A stretch of 47,519 nt of DNA from a virus, in the IMG/VR virus record IMGVR_UViG_3300025151_006999, positions 1 to 47,519 of that record; one strand, written 5' to 3'. Below, one piece after another: positions 16,235 to 24,830 of this stretch. The stretch's first letter is position 1; each line of letters opens with the position of its first letter. Under the pieces are notes generated by a model, which saw only the letters and a program-made list of their open reading frames with translations, did not search any database and was not told the origin of the DNA. The position numbers and the translations under genes are program-made.

Positions 16235-16670
16235 AGTTAATAATATAATCGCTGCATATGCCAAGTCTGCCTTCTACTTTATCTTTTTTGTACTCAGGTA
16301 GTACTGCAATGCTTCCTTCTATATAGGTACCGGGATTAGCCCACATAACACCTTTTGATGTAAGAATAACATCATCTGTATCGTGCCAGAAATAATTAAA
16401 ATAAACTCCTCCTCTATCGATTTCTACTAACTTAGATAATGCTTCATAGTTTTTACAATGTATCCAAAGTTTTCTATAGTAACTTTTAATAAATTCAAAA
16501 GGAATTTCATATTGTGGTTCATCGTGACCAAGAACAAATTTACCGTCTTTAAACCAGAAATCTACTTCACAGTCATATCCTTTATTTATAGCTTCTACTA
16601 TATAAGAAGGTTTATTTTCTAATTTAGGATTAGGCCCGTCAATATTACCTCTATGTGAAATAAGTATCAT
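16224..16670 (-). CDS. Minimal glycerophosphodiester phosphodiesterase-like protein
   Basis: A 148-residue protein with the GDPD signature in compact form: HRGN at 6-9, the metal-binding pair E35 and D37 in CEVDFWF, and the second catalytic His in GHD (49-50). Full-length GDPD enzymes have about 250 residues in a TIM barrel, so this is either a minimal version or half a barrel. The family cleaves glycerol or other groups from phosphodiesters, so it could trim phosphodiester-linked decorations on a surface polymer. It overlaps both neighbours by 4-11 bases within the cassette. Confidence 0.65.
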   Translation of the reverse strand: MILISHRGNIDGPNPKLENKPSYIVEAINKGYDCEVDFWFKDGKFVLGHDEPQYEIPFEFIKSYYRKLWIHCKNYEALSKLVEIDRGGVYFNYFWHDTDDVILTSKGVMWANPGTYIEGSIAVLPEYKKDKVEGRLGICSDYIINYEH

Positions 16671-17461
16671 ATTTTTTTTGTTTTTTCAAAAAATCGTCTA
16701 GCTTTTAGTCCGTTATCCTGAGTAAGCATCCATCTAGGTCCAGATTCAGCTAAAATAAATTTAAACTGATTAGGAGAAGGATGTTTCAAAGACCAGCCTG
16801 CATCTGTATGTGTTCCATCAGGGTCAAATCTCATTGGCTCTCTAATTAATAAACCTTGATACTTTACAGGCCATATAGATCTATTATAAATTTTTTGATA
16901 GTTTAAATACTCTGCTTGCATTATATGCATCATTATTTTTTCTTCTGGAAATATTTTATTTATGAATACATCTTCAAACATACTACTAAATTTATTAAAA
17001 GTATTCTGACTGCCGTAAAAAAACATATCGTCAGTCCATAAATGACCATTATGAAGAGAAGTTCCTGCATAAGAGTAAATAATATTTTCTCCAACCTGCT
17101 TATCTTTATATAGGTCTACAAAATAATCTAAAACTTCTCTAAACATATAGAAGTCTGATCTAGTCTGTATTACTGCATTATAATCCTCTTTTATAAGTTC
17201 ATTAGCTTTATGTAAAGTATAAGAATAATGAGGTTGGTGACGTCTAGCTGGGTGTTTCTTTAAATCATAAGGGCAATCTTCTTCTTTTAATCTTATAAAT
17301 TTCTTAACCCAACTATATTTAGAGTAATCTATATCGTCTTCCCATGTAGCTAAATAAAAATCAAAACTTACATTAGAATATAAATTATTCCATTCAGCAA
17401 ATAAACTATTTGTTAAGTCTAAATACTTACCGCTACCGTTTATAATAACTGCAATTTTCAT
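16667..17461 (-). CDS. Putative glycosyltransferase-like protein (R-x-R-P-D group)
   Basis: A 264-residue member of the same group as 14943, 27606 and 34793. It starts IAVIINGSGKYLDLTNSLF, then has the DFYLATWEDD segment and a YNAVIQTRSDFYM strand that corresponds to the R-x-R-P-D box. A downstream WTDDMFFYGS segment is the probable second acidic site. The group is typical of phage and bacterial surface-polysaccharide loci and is probably a sugar transferase. Its start overlaps the sulfotransferase end by one base. Confidence 0.55.
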   Translation of the reverse strand: MKIAVIINGSGKYLDLTNSLFAEWNNLYSNVSFDFYLATWEDDIDYSKYSWVKKFIRLKEEDCPYDLKKHPARRHQPHYSYTLHKANELIKEDYNAVIQTRSDFYMFREVLDYFVDLYKDKQVGENIIYSYAGTSLHNGHLWTDDMFFYGSQNTFNKFSSMFEDVFINKIFPEEKIMMHIMQAEYLNYQKIYNRSIWPVKYQGLLIREPMRFDPDGTHTDAGWSLKHPSPNQFKFILAESGPRWMLTQDNGLKARRFFEKTKKI

Positions 17462-18078
17462 TAAAATGTATATTTAAAATAATCTAAATCTTTTTCCCAT
17501 AGTTTAGATAAAGCTTTTACTTGTTCTGTAGTGTAGTAATCTCTATAGTTTTTTACTTTATATTCGGTTCTATTAGTATTTTTTAATTTAGGTAAATTTA
17601 AAGTAAGAAAAAAAGTATTGAGTTTATGTATATCTTCTAGTTTAAAGTATCCATCTATATACATATTATCATCTTTATCGTATATAAAGCTAAACATACT
17701 CTTTTTCATAGGCGGTAAATGCCAAGGTTTATCTGGGTCTAGGTAATGATCTACAAAATCCGCCCAATTATAAGTTTTGTGAATTCTATTAACGTTTGCC
17801 CATCCATATTGCCAGTTATGGTAGTGATAGCTCACTAGTATGTCAAAAGGATTTCTGACTACGGTTAAGTGAGTATCGTTTTCATAGTATGACTCAGAGT
17901 TATCTATTTTTGACTTAAATCCTTGTCCAGTCCAGTATTTCTTTTTATCTTCTTCGTTTTTAAAAGGATTAAATAGGTAGCCATGGTCTAATACTTTTAT
18001 AAAAGGATTATCATTTTCTTTTAAAAGAGTCTTAATACTTGTAGTTCCTGTCTTCTGTATGGCTGTAAATACAATCAC
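17461..18078 (-). CDS. Sulfotransferase
   Basis: A 205-residue PAPS-dependent sulfotransferase. I choose the GTG at 18078, which overlaps the stop of the upstream gene as GTGA; the longer frame from 18129 would overlap it by 55 bases and place 17 unrelated residues before the first strand. From this start the protein reads MIVFTAIQKTGTTSIKTLL, the canonical 5'-phosphosulfate loop at the N-terminus. The 3'-phosphate site is TVVRNPFDILVSYHYH. A C-terminal aromatic-rich region would bind the acceptor. It probably sulfates a glycan made by the cassette. Confidence 0.78.
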   Translation of the reverse strand: MIVFTAIQKTGTTSIKTLLKENDNPFIKVLDHGYLFNPFKNEEDKKKYWTGQGFKSKIDNSESYYENDTHLTVVRNPFDILVSYHYHNWQYGWANVNRIHKTYNWADFVDHYLDPDKPWHLPPMKKSMFSFIYDKDDNMYIDGYFKLEDIHKLNTFFLTLNLPKLKNTNRTEYKVKNYRDYYTTEQVKALSKLWEKDLDYFKYTF

Positions 18079-19439
18079 GAATAATTTTCTAAATAATACT
18101 TTAAATCTTCCGGTGTTCCTAGACCCCACATCTTATCGATATTGAAAGTTCTAATTGCTTTTTTATCTTTTATAGCTTCGTTAAAAACTGGGCAAACATA
18201 AAACTCATTATTAACTCTAATATCTTCTTCTATCATTTGTTCTGCATACTTAACAAAATCAGAACCTTTTTTCCAGTAATAATAACCTACTGTAGCAATA
18301 TCTGAGATAGGATTCTTTTCAGCAACTTCTGTAACTAATCCTGCTTTATTAATTTTAGCAAATGACCATTTAGGATGAGTAGCTTTAAAAGTAACTATAC
18401 CGCCATCTGCATCTGTTTCATTCATTTTATATAGAAACTCATTTGAGTCCCATTCTACAAATTGATCAGAGTTAGCAAAGAATAAAGGGTTGTCGTTATC
18501 TATAAACTTCTTAGCTAACAGAGCAGTACAAGCTGCTCCTTCTGTTACACTGTTTACTTCTACAATTTTACATTTAGGAGTAATTAAGTTAAGTAGAGTA
18601 TCTAAATTATATTTTTCTCTATGCTGTTTTTGTACTACATAAATAAAATTAGCTTTAATATTTAAATTTTCAGTAACAACTTGAATCATAGGCTTGCCTT
18701 TAACGTCAATTAAAGGTTTAGGAAACGTATATCCTGCTTGCTCAAATCTACTTCCAGCTCCTGCCATAGGAATAAGTACATTGAGATTTTCATCTCTCCA
18801 TGCCGGTGTAGATTGTTTTTCTCCCATATCTATTTGCTCAATTTTACTTAAAATTTTATCTACAACTACTTCTGATGGGTTTTTAACTCTATAGATATAA
18901 GACTTACTTCTCGATGCAGCAAGTAATCCATAAGGTGAATCTTCTACTATAAGAGTTTCTTCTGGTAGAACACTCATTTTAGATATTGCAGTCCAATATA
19001 TTTCTGGGTGTGGTTTAGGGTTAGTAACATCTTCTCCTGAAAGGATAAAGTCCATATACTCAGCTAAGCCTAGTTTAGCTAAAACTGTTATAGCAGTCTT
19101 ACGTATAGAGTTAGTACATAATCCCATTTTAAATCCTGCTTTAGATAGTTCTGCCATAATCGACTGTAGTCTAGTATCAGGTTCTATATCTCTTAACATC
19201 TCAAAGGTAATTAACTGCTTCTTTTTCCATATTTCATTATGTTTTTCTACAGGTAATCCTTTCTTTTCAGATAATACTTTAAGTTTTTGTTTAGTAGTTA
19301 AACCATCATATACAGCAAGGTGTTCAGCCCAATCAAAAGCATATTCTCCTAATGCTTTATTTAATGCTTTAAAGTGTAAGTGCTTTGTTTCTATTAAAAC
19401 TCCGTCTAAATCGAATATAATTAATTTTATAGTGCTCAT
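18075..19439 (-). CDS. Bifunctional HAD phosphatase / sugar nucleotidyltransferase
   Basis: A 454-residue fusion. Residues ~1-205 are a beta-phosphoglucomutase-type HAD domain: FDLDGVLIE with nucleophile Asp10 and Asp12, the TNS motif at 109-111, KPHP at 142-145, and VEDSPYG at 165-171. Residues ~218-454 are a nucleotidyltransferase: PMAGAGSRF at 224-232, KPLIDVKGKPMI at 241-252, and a FANSDQFVEWDS metal site. Together they could act on a sugar phosphate and form the nucleotide-activated sugar. The second half is a paralogue of the stand-alone enzyme at 28222, which is next to a separate HAD gene, so the same pair exists both fused and split in this cassette. Confidence 0.85.
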   Translation of the reverse strand: MSTIKLIIFDLDGVLIETKHLHFKALNKALGEYAFDWAEHLAVYDGLTTKQKLKVLSEKKGLPVEKHNEIWKKKQLITFEMLRDIEPDTRLQSIMAELSKAGFKMGLCTNSIRKTAITVLAKLGLAEYMDFILSGEDVTNPKPHPEIYWTAISKMSVLPEETLIVEDSPYGLLAASRSKSYIYRVKNPSEVVVDKILSKIEQIDMGEKQSTPAWRDENLNVLIPMAGAGSRFEQAGYTFPKPLIDVKGKPMIQVVTENLNIKANFIYVVQKQHREKYNLDTLLNLITPKCKIVEVNSVTEGAACTALLAKKFIDNDNPLFFANSDQFVEWDSNEFLYKMNETDADGGIVTFKATHPKWSFAKINKAGLVTEVAEKNPISDIATVGYYYWKKGSDFVKYAEQMIEEDIRVNNEFYVCPVFNEAIKDKKAIRTFNIDKMWGLGTPEDLKYYLENYS

Positions 19440-20212
19440 AATTTTTTTATATAGTCATACAAATACTCAGCCCATTCTATATGACTCACATCTGTAGGAT
19501 GTGCTGTTCTAAAGTATTTACCTTCGTCCCAGTCGTCTAATCCATGTTTTACGCATATGTATTCTTTAAAGTGTGCTTTTGATGGGTCATTAATAATCCA
19601 TTTCGATTTGTCTATAAATTTAGACATATACTGTTGGTCAAAATCTTCAAACTTATCAAATGCATTAAAAAATAAGTAATCTATATTATTTAATTTAAGG
19701 TAATTTTGTAAATTAAAGATATAAAATAGAAATTCATTTTGTATATAGTTTAATTTATCATATAAATCATTTGCTAATGTATGATTATCCGGTCTTTGTT
19801 GTTGTACTGTGAGTTCATTATTTTCAGTTATGTAGATAGGTATTCTTATCATCGAAGTCCATCCAACTATTACTAAGTCAGGTTTTTTACCTTGATTTTT
19901 CAACCATTCGCATGATTGAATAGTAGTTTGGCAAATGGCATGATTATCATCTCCTAATCTACCCGCATTCCAGGTTTCGCTCCCCAGTAATCTTCCTAGT
20001 TTTTTAGGCCAAACCTGCGAGTCATAGAATTTATATAGTACTCTAGTATTATTGTGTACTAGAGGGTTTCCAAATGGATCTAGGTACTTATAAAGATTAC
20101 CAAAGTGAGGAACAATATCATACCAGTCCATAGACTTCTTAGCATGCCAGTTTGCTTGTTGTGCTGGGCTATCTCCTTGTGTCCAACTATCTCCGTTAGT
20201 TAATAATATCAT
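19436..20212 (-). CDS. SGNH/GDSL hydrolase-like protein (GDSW type)
   Basis: A 258-residue SGNH-family protein. The nucleophile block GDSWTQGD has Ser9, and the C-terminal block HPTDVSH gives Asp241 and His244 with the family's D-x-x-H spacing. A Gly block (NAGRLGDDNH) and a LVIVGWTS strand follow the fold. Members hydrolyse or transfer acyl groups; in glycan loci they are usually O-acetyl esterases or acetyltransferases. It resembles the 38125 protein most. It overlaps both neighbours (17 and 4 bases). Substrate unknown. Confidence 0.75.
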   Translation of the reverse strand: MILLTNGDSWTQGDSPAQQANWHAKKSMDWYDIVPHFGNLYKYLDPFGNPLVHNNTRVLYKFYDSQVWPKKLGRLLGSETWNAGRLGDDNHAICQTTIQSCEWLKNQGKKPDLVIVGWTSMIRIPIYITENNELTVQQQRPDNHTLANDLYDKLNYIQNEFLFYIFNLQNYLKLNNIDYLFFNAFDKFEDFDQQYMSKFIDKSKWIINDPSKAHFKEYICVKHGLDDWDEGKYFRTAHPTDVSHIEWAEYLYDYIKKL

Positions 20213-20996
20213 AATGATTAATAAAATTTTTTAAGCCAGTTCCTCCTTTTACATGTACTAAGAAAGGAATTTCATTAAAGCTATGTATATTGTTTTTTAT
20301 TCTGTTTAATCCAGGGTAATTTTTTCTTAAAGTATCTCTATAATATCTACCTAATCCTACTTCGTAATAGCCCGGAAGATGAAGAAATTTTAATTTTTTT
20401 TCTCTACAAATTTTAGTTGCATCGTGATTATTATCTCCTAACTCATAGCCTATATCTATATTATGTTTACTATAAAAATTATTTCTACATAAAAACCAGT
20501 AACAATCAGCAAAAAAAGATCCTTCAAGTTCAGCTACTTTTTTCTTAGGTTTTGCATCAATTGTTATATACTGTAAGTTATCCTCTTCAAGCAAACCAAT
20601 TGCATCAGTAAGTAATTTATCCATAGGATAGTAATTATCTAAATACCATATATCATTATGCTGTATAATAAAATAATCTCCTGTTGCTGCTTCAATTCCT
20701 AAGTTATATGCCATTGCTGTAACTTCAGCTTGATTTCTTTTTTCTAAATTAGTTATAACTTTGAGTCCGTCTAAAACTTTTACTCTGTCATCATCAGTAT
20801 TTAATTTAAAGTCACCGGAATTGTCGATTAGTACAATTTCAACGTTAAGGTCTACTGATAAAATTTGATCTATTAATTTATTAGTATGAGAAAGAATAGC
20901 TTGATCGAGATCTGGTTTAATCTCAGGCCAGTCTCTTTTATCAAACACTGTCATTGGCCAGGTTGAACTATAACATATTATAAAACTTATTCTCAT
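20196..20996 (-). CDS. Glycosyltransferase family 2-like
   Basis: A 266-residue GT-A-type transferase. It opens with MRISFIICYSSTW, then VEIVLIDNSGDF, the AYNLGIEAATGDYFIIQHND stretch typical of GT2 enzymes, with HND in place of the usual DxD metal motif. Later parts contain a GYELGDNNHDATKIC acidic segment that could hold the catalytic base. It would add a sugar to a growing chain at the cytoplasmic side of the membrane or to a protein. It precedes the SGNH gene and overlaps the NeuB-like gene by 4 bases. Confidence 0.72.
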   Translation of the reverse strand: MRISFIICYSSTWPMTVFDKRDWPEIKPDLDQAILSHTNKLIDQILSVDLNVEIVLIDNSGDFKLNTDDDRVKVLDGLKVITNLEKRNQAEVTAMAYNLGIEAATGDYFIIQHNDIWYLDNYYPMDKLLTDAIGLLEEDNLQYITIDAKPKKKVAELEGSFFADCYWFLCRNNFYSKHNIDIGYELGDNNHDATKICREKKLKFLHLPGYYEVGLGRYYRDTLRKNYPGLNRIKNNIHSFNEIPFLVHVKGGTGLKNFINHYDIIN

Positions 20997-21826
20997 TTAA
21001 ATCTACCTCTATAATAATCGTGGTTAAATACTTGTTGATCGTTAAATTTATTTAATTCTCTATACTGATCTTCTTTATTCATATTACTGAATCGTTTGAG
21101 TTCAGACATCATTTTTGGTGTAACTGATACTTTACCGTCTCTTGTATCATCTATATTTAAAATAGTAAAGTGTCTTTCTAATACATCTATTCCTTGAAAA
21201 ATAGCTAATTTAGACGATAGTAAACTATCTTCATGAGGATTACTATGATCACTTAAGCCTACATTCTGCACTCCTAATTCGTTTCTAAAATACTCTATAT
21301 TCTGTAAATTAAGTTTATCTAATGGTGTAGGGTATACACAAGTACATTGAAGCATATAATATTCAATACCCATTGCATTTAAATTTTTTACAGTTTTTTT
21401 TATTTCTTCTAATGTTAAACTTGAAGTAGAAAAGAATAATCTCTTAAATTTAAAGTTTTTTAATTTTTTACCATAATCAAAAGCAGGTATAGAGTATCCA
21501 GATATTTTTAAATTATCGTATCCTAGTTCGTTAAATCTAGGAGCATGTTGCGGTACAAATATAGTAGTCATAGACTCTACTCCATACTCCATACATTTTA
21601 ATATAAAAAGCTCTTCATCTTCTTTACTCAGTTCTAATCCTTTAAGTCTACTATACTCAGGTTCGTACGGTCTATGCTTTTCATAGTTCTCTCTAAAAGT
21701 AAGATTACTAGCATGTATAGTTTGTATTTTTACTATATCACTACATACAGCAGCAGTCTTTATCATAGAGTCTAAAGTATCTAAATTACCATTATGATTT
21801 TGACAGAGTTCAGCTATAATTTTCAT
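20993..21826 (-). CDS. NeuB-like nonulosonic acid synthase
   Basis: A 277-residue enzyme of the sialic acid synthase family, which condenses phosphoenolpyruvate with an N-acyl-hexosamine to give a nine-carbon acid. The barrel motifs are present: IAELCQNHNGN with Glu6, VKIQTI, QCTCVYPTPLDKLNL, GLSDHS and ERHFT (the two metal-binding His). The usual C-terminal SAF/antifreeze-like lid, which takes NeuB to about 345 residues, is missing, so a lidless variant is likely. The cassette also encodes a NeuA-like CMP transferase (30053), supporting a nonulosonic acid pathway; no NeuC-type epimerase was recognised. Confidence 0.8.
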   Translation of the reverse strand: MKIIAELCQNHNGNLDTLDSMIKTAAVCSDIVKIQTIHASNLTFRENYEKHRPYEPEYSRLKGLELSKEDEELFILKCMEYGVESMTTIFVPQHAPRFNELGYDNLKISGYSIPAFDYGKKLKNFKFKRLFFSTSSLTLEEIKKTVKNLNAMGIEYYMLQCTCVYPTPLDKLNLQNIEYFRNELGVQNVGLSDHSNPHEDSLLSSKLAIFQGIDVLERHFTILNIDDTRDGKVSVTPKMMSELKRFSNMNKEDQYRELNKFNDQQVFNHDYYRGRFK

Positions 21827-22610
21827 CTATATAAGTTAAAATTAATTTTAATAAATCTTTATTCGCACCAGGAGAAGGATGTCCTTTAGAAAAGTATCTA
21901 CCAAATGGAGGTGACCCGCTTCTGAGAGTTGTATCATTGAAATCTTTTGAGATTTTTAAATAATGATCAATTCTTAGTTTATGATACCAGCAATCTTCTA
22001 TCTCTCCTAAATCTTTAAATTTTATTTCTTTATTTACGTTAAATGAAAGATACTGCAATTTGTTTTTTATATTATTAATATTATTCTCTAAGCTATTAAA
22101 TACAACATAGTTAATATTTTTAGACTTTAAAAATCCATCTAAAAATAACATCTGCCATTCTAACTTCTCTTGTTCACTATTCAAATCAAAAAAATACTTT
22201 TCCCAAGTTTTAATATACTCTTTAAATTTTTCAGCGTCATAATTTTCAGTAGTAATTTTTTTAGTTAAATCTGCTAACTCTCTTGTATGTTTATCCCAGT
22301 TTTGAAATAAATGTAAGTCGTAAAATCTATCTTGCCAAATTGAGTAAACTTCTTTTCTAGTAATTCCTGATAGCCCTATAAGTATAAAAGGGTTTTTATA
22401 TTTGGTCTCTTTATAAAACTTGTAAATACTCCTAAATATAGATTCATTACCAAACCCTGGTTGAGCATAACATACTTCAGGTATATTAAAATGCTTAGAA
22501 AGAAGATTTGAAACTCTATATTCATCTCCAAGGAAATTACCGTCTATATCTTCTATAGCTGAACCATTAATAAAGCTGCATCCAAAACTAGCTATGCAAT
22601 CGTATTTCAT
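21810..22610 (-). CDS. SGNH hydrolase-like protein (GCSF type)
   Basis: A 266-residue SGNH-like protein with ASFGCSFINGSAIED near the start (Ser12 as likely nucleophile, with Cys replacing the usual Asp) and GHPSPGANKDLL at the C-terminus as the His block. The Gly/Asn blocks are recognisable (AQPGFGNES; LIGLSG). It belongs to the GCS-x-T subgroup found four times here. It probably removes or transfers an acyl group on a sugar. It overlaps the NeuB-like gene by 17 bases, so acylation of the nonulosonic acid is one possibility, by inference. Confidence 0.65.
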   Translation of the reverse strand: MKYDCIASFGCSFINGSAIEDIDGNFLGDEYRVSNLLSKHFNIPEVCYAQPGFGNESIFRSIYKFYKETKYKNPFILIGLSGITRKEVYSIWQDRFYDLHLFQNWDKHTRELADLTKKITTENYDAEKFKEYIKTWEKYFFDLNSEQEKLEWQMLFLDGFLKSKNINYVVFNSLENNINNIKNKLQYLSFNVNKEIKFKDLGEIEDCWYHKLRIDHYLKISKDFNDTTLRSGSPPFGRYFSKGHPSPGANKDLLKLILTYIDENYS

Positions 22611-23431
22611 ACTATCTTTTCAATTACCCTTTTATAAGCTTTTTCTTGAGCTTCTATAGCTGTTCCTCCTATATGTGGAGTAATAAGTATACGGTTATCA
22701 TTATAACATTTAAGAACGGTAGCTTTAGATGTATGTTCTTCTTTAATTACATCAGTACCGTATCCTAAAACTTTACCATCGTAGATAAGTTTAATAATCT
22801 CTTCTTCATTTACTACTTCACCACGACTAGTATTAACAATATAGAGATTATTTTTGAATTTTCCAACGAACTCTTCATTTATATAGTCTATATTTTCATC
22901 TTTATAGTCTATATTGATAGATAAAAAATCAGTATCGCTAAAGAAATTATCGTCTACAAAATTAGTATCTGCTTTTAATATATTTTTAAATAAAGGTTTA
23001 GCTATTTTTTCTAGAATCTTACCTAATCTTCCATATCCTAATATACCTAAAGTTTTTTCTTTTAATTCAACTATATTTCCTACTTTTCTTGGTATAGCTA
23101 GACATAGGTATAAATTGTGTTCTGCGGTAGAGTAAATTTCTTTTAATATACTATCATTTTTTATTGATATAACCGGTATAGAGACATTTATATGGTTATC
23201 GCCAGTGGAAGGAGTTATTATTCCTTTGATACCTGTACCTTCTATATCTTTATCTTCAATTATATACTTTAGATAGTTGGGTGCAGCAAATAAATAATCA
23301 ACACTTTTAAAAATGTTCAATTTATCTTTAGGGAGTCCTACCATACTTATACATTTAAAATTTTTATTTACAAAATCTGCAAAAATAGGTAGATGTTTAT
23401 ATGGTGTTAAAAATCCAATACTAGCCTTCAT
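22607..23431 (-). CDS. D-isomer specific 2-hydroxyacid dehydrogenase
   Basis: A 274-residue NAD-dependent dehydrogenase of the phosphoglycerate dehydrogenase type. The Rossmann motif GYGRLG is at 132-137 in LGILGYGRLGKIL; the catalytic triad is Arg203 (NTSRGEVVNEE), Glu231/232 (VIKEEH) and His253 (TPHIGG). It is somewhat shorter than typical members (~310-330), mainly in the N-terminal substrate domain. It interconverts a 2-hydroxy acid and a 2-keto acid; with the adjacent aminotransferase this suggests a small three-carbon-type precursor or an amino donor step, but that is inference. Confidence 0.82.
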   Translation of the reverse strand: MKASIGFLTPYKHLPIFADFVNKNFKCISMVGLPKDKLNIFKSVDYLFAAPNYLKYIIEDKDIEGTGIKGIITPSTGDNHINVSIPVISIKNDSILKEIYSTAEHNLYLCLAIPRKVGNIVELKEKTLGILGYGRLGKILEKIAKPLFKNILKADTNFVDDNFFSDTDFLSINIDYKDENIDYINEEFVGKFKNNLYIVNTSRGEVVNEEEIIKLIYDGKVLGYGTDVIKEEHTSKATVLKCYNDNRILITPHIGGTAIEAQEKAYKRVIEKIV

Positions 23432-24830
23432 AATATACGTTGTCAGTTAAAATATATTCTTTATAATTTTTTTTAGTTTTCCAATATTCATGTTCACAAT
23501 TTATAATTGCAACTTTTTGGTCTTTACTTTTTACAATACTAACATCTCCTGATATAAAATATAACATTTCAATAGGTGTTCTAAAGAAACTATCTAAATC
23601 TATATCTCCTAAAAACAAAGCAAATCCTCTGTAATTGTTTAACTCAGGAATAATAAAAAAATCTAATGTTTTATCTATGTTAATAATAGGTAAGTTGTTT
23701 AAACTATAGCTTCTTTCTTCATAGTTTTTATTTTTTTCATATTCAAATATTTCATTATTTTTATTTAAAAAAATATCAAATTTTTTCAACCAATTTTTTA
23801 TACTATCACCCTCAAAATACTTTTGTAAACTTTTTGGAAATGGATTTTTTGGATTACTAGAATAGGAATCAACTTCTAATAAATCTAAAACTTTTTTATT
23901 AGGAATAATTCTTTTTTCATTTACTAAAGTAGCTAATTTACTTTCATTTCTTTCAAAACATTTCCAAAGTTTAGAAGGTTTGTCTAAAGTAGTATAGACT
24001 GCGTATTGATTATTGTGAAATATTTCGCAAAAGTTATTAAAAGAGTTAAAAGAACTTATTACGTAGTTAGTACCGGGGTGTTTATTTTTACCGCCAGTCA
24101 TTAAATCATCTTTTTGATCGTATATATAAGTAGCTTTAAGTATCGGCATAGGATCTATACCATTATGTCTGTGTACTTTTTGATCTTTAATAATATCTCT
24201 ATCTTCTATTCCAAAACATAAATCAACTATATAATTTTGACCGTCTATTTTTTTAAGAGGGCTATATAGTTTATAAAGTTTCTCGTAAGTATCGATTTTC
24301 TCTATAGATTTAAAATTTTTAAACTTAATTTTATGTGATTGAGATTTTGGAATATATAAAAGTATATTACTTAAGTTTCTTCTACAAAATACACTAGCTT
24401 GCGCTCTTGTTTGTCCTGGATGTATAATCCAACTAAAGTTATGACCAGAGTTAATATCTTCAGCATCTATGGTTGCTTCTGTTAATTTCGATTCTTTTCT
24501 TATACATGTAGTTATGTGTACAGGTACATTAGAATTAAAATTAGATTTCATCATTTCATGTACTATATTAGTTCTCTGTCTCAAGCTTTTAGGGTAGTCT
24601 ACGTTTAAAACAAATTCCATTAATCTTTTAAATAAAAATTTATAGTCCATAATTTGGTTCATGAAACCTGTTCTACTGTACAACCACCTATACCTTATTT
24701 CGTTAATAAGGTTATCATAAGATGAACCTATATCATGAGCAGCTAATTCATAAGGAAAAGAATTAATATGAAATATATCTACTTCCTTAAATGTTCTGTC
24801 TATTATAGAATATGATTTCTTTGTAAACAT
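23421..24830 (-). CDS. Unknown protein with an HPGQTR box
   Basis: A 469-residue protein I cannot assign. It has no signal peptide or clear membrane segment. The most distinctive part is SWIIHPGQTRAQASVFCRRN at about 133-152, which resembles the H-x-G-x-x-R core of ParB-like nuclease/sensor folds and recalls the GTHR boxes of the proteins at 29227 and 30721. C-terminal residues carry several hydrophobic strands (PELNNYRGFALFLGDIDL). It lies between the dehydrogenase and the aminotransferase and overlaps both by 1-11 bases, so it probably works in the same pathway. Confidence 0.5.
   Translation of the reverse strand: MFTKKSYSIIDRTFKEVDIFHINSFPYELAAHDIGSSYDNLINEIRYRWLYSRTGFMNQIMDYKFLFKRLMEFVLNVDYPKSLRQRTNIVHEMMKSNFNSNVPVHITTCIRKESKLTEATIDAEDINSGHNFSWIIHPGQTRAQASVFCRRNLSNILLYIPKSQSHKIKFKNFKSIEKIDTYEKLYKLYSPLKKIDGQNYIVDLCFGIEDRDIIKDQKVHRHNGIDPMPILKATYIYDQKDDLMTGGKNKHPGTNYVISSFNSFNNFCEIFHNNQYAVYTTLDKPSKLWKCFERNESKLATLVNEKRIIPNKKVLDLLEVDSYSSNPKNPFPKSLQKYFEGDSIKNWLKKFDIFLNKNNEIFEYEKNKNYEERSYSLNNLPIINIDKTLDFFIIPELNNYRGFALFLGDIDLDSFFRTPIEMLYFISGDVSIVKSKDQKVAIINCEHEYWKTKKNYKEYILTDNVYYEG

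Noticed and set aside
16235-16264. TTG-initiated N-terminal extension of the sulfotransferase-like protein
   Set aside because: It adds ten residues unlike the family, uses a rarer start, and runs deeper into the upstream gene than the ATG at 16234.
18079-18129. ATG-initiated extension of the second sulfotransferase
   Set aside because: It would overlap the HAD/nucleotidyltransferase gene by 55 bases and place 17 residues before the strand that normally starts the fold. The GTG at 18078 forms a tight GTGA stop/start overlap.
23553-24420. Calling the 469-residue unknown a ParB-like nuclease
   Set aside because: Only a short HPGQTR box is suggestive; the rest of the domain cannot be aligned by eye.
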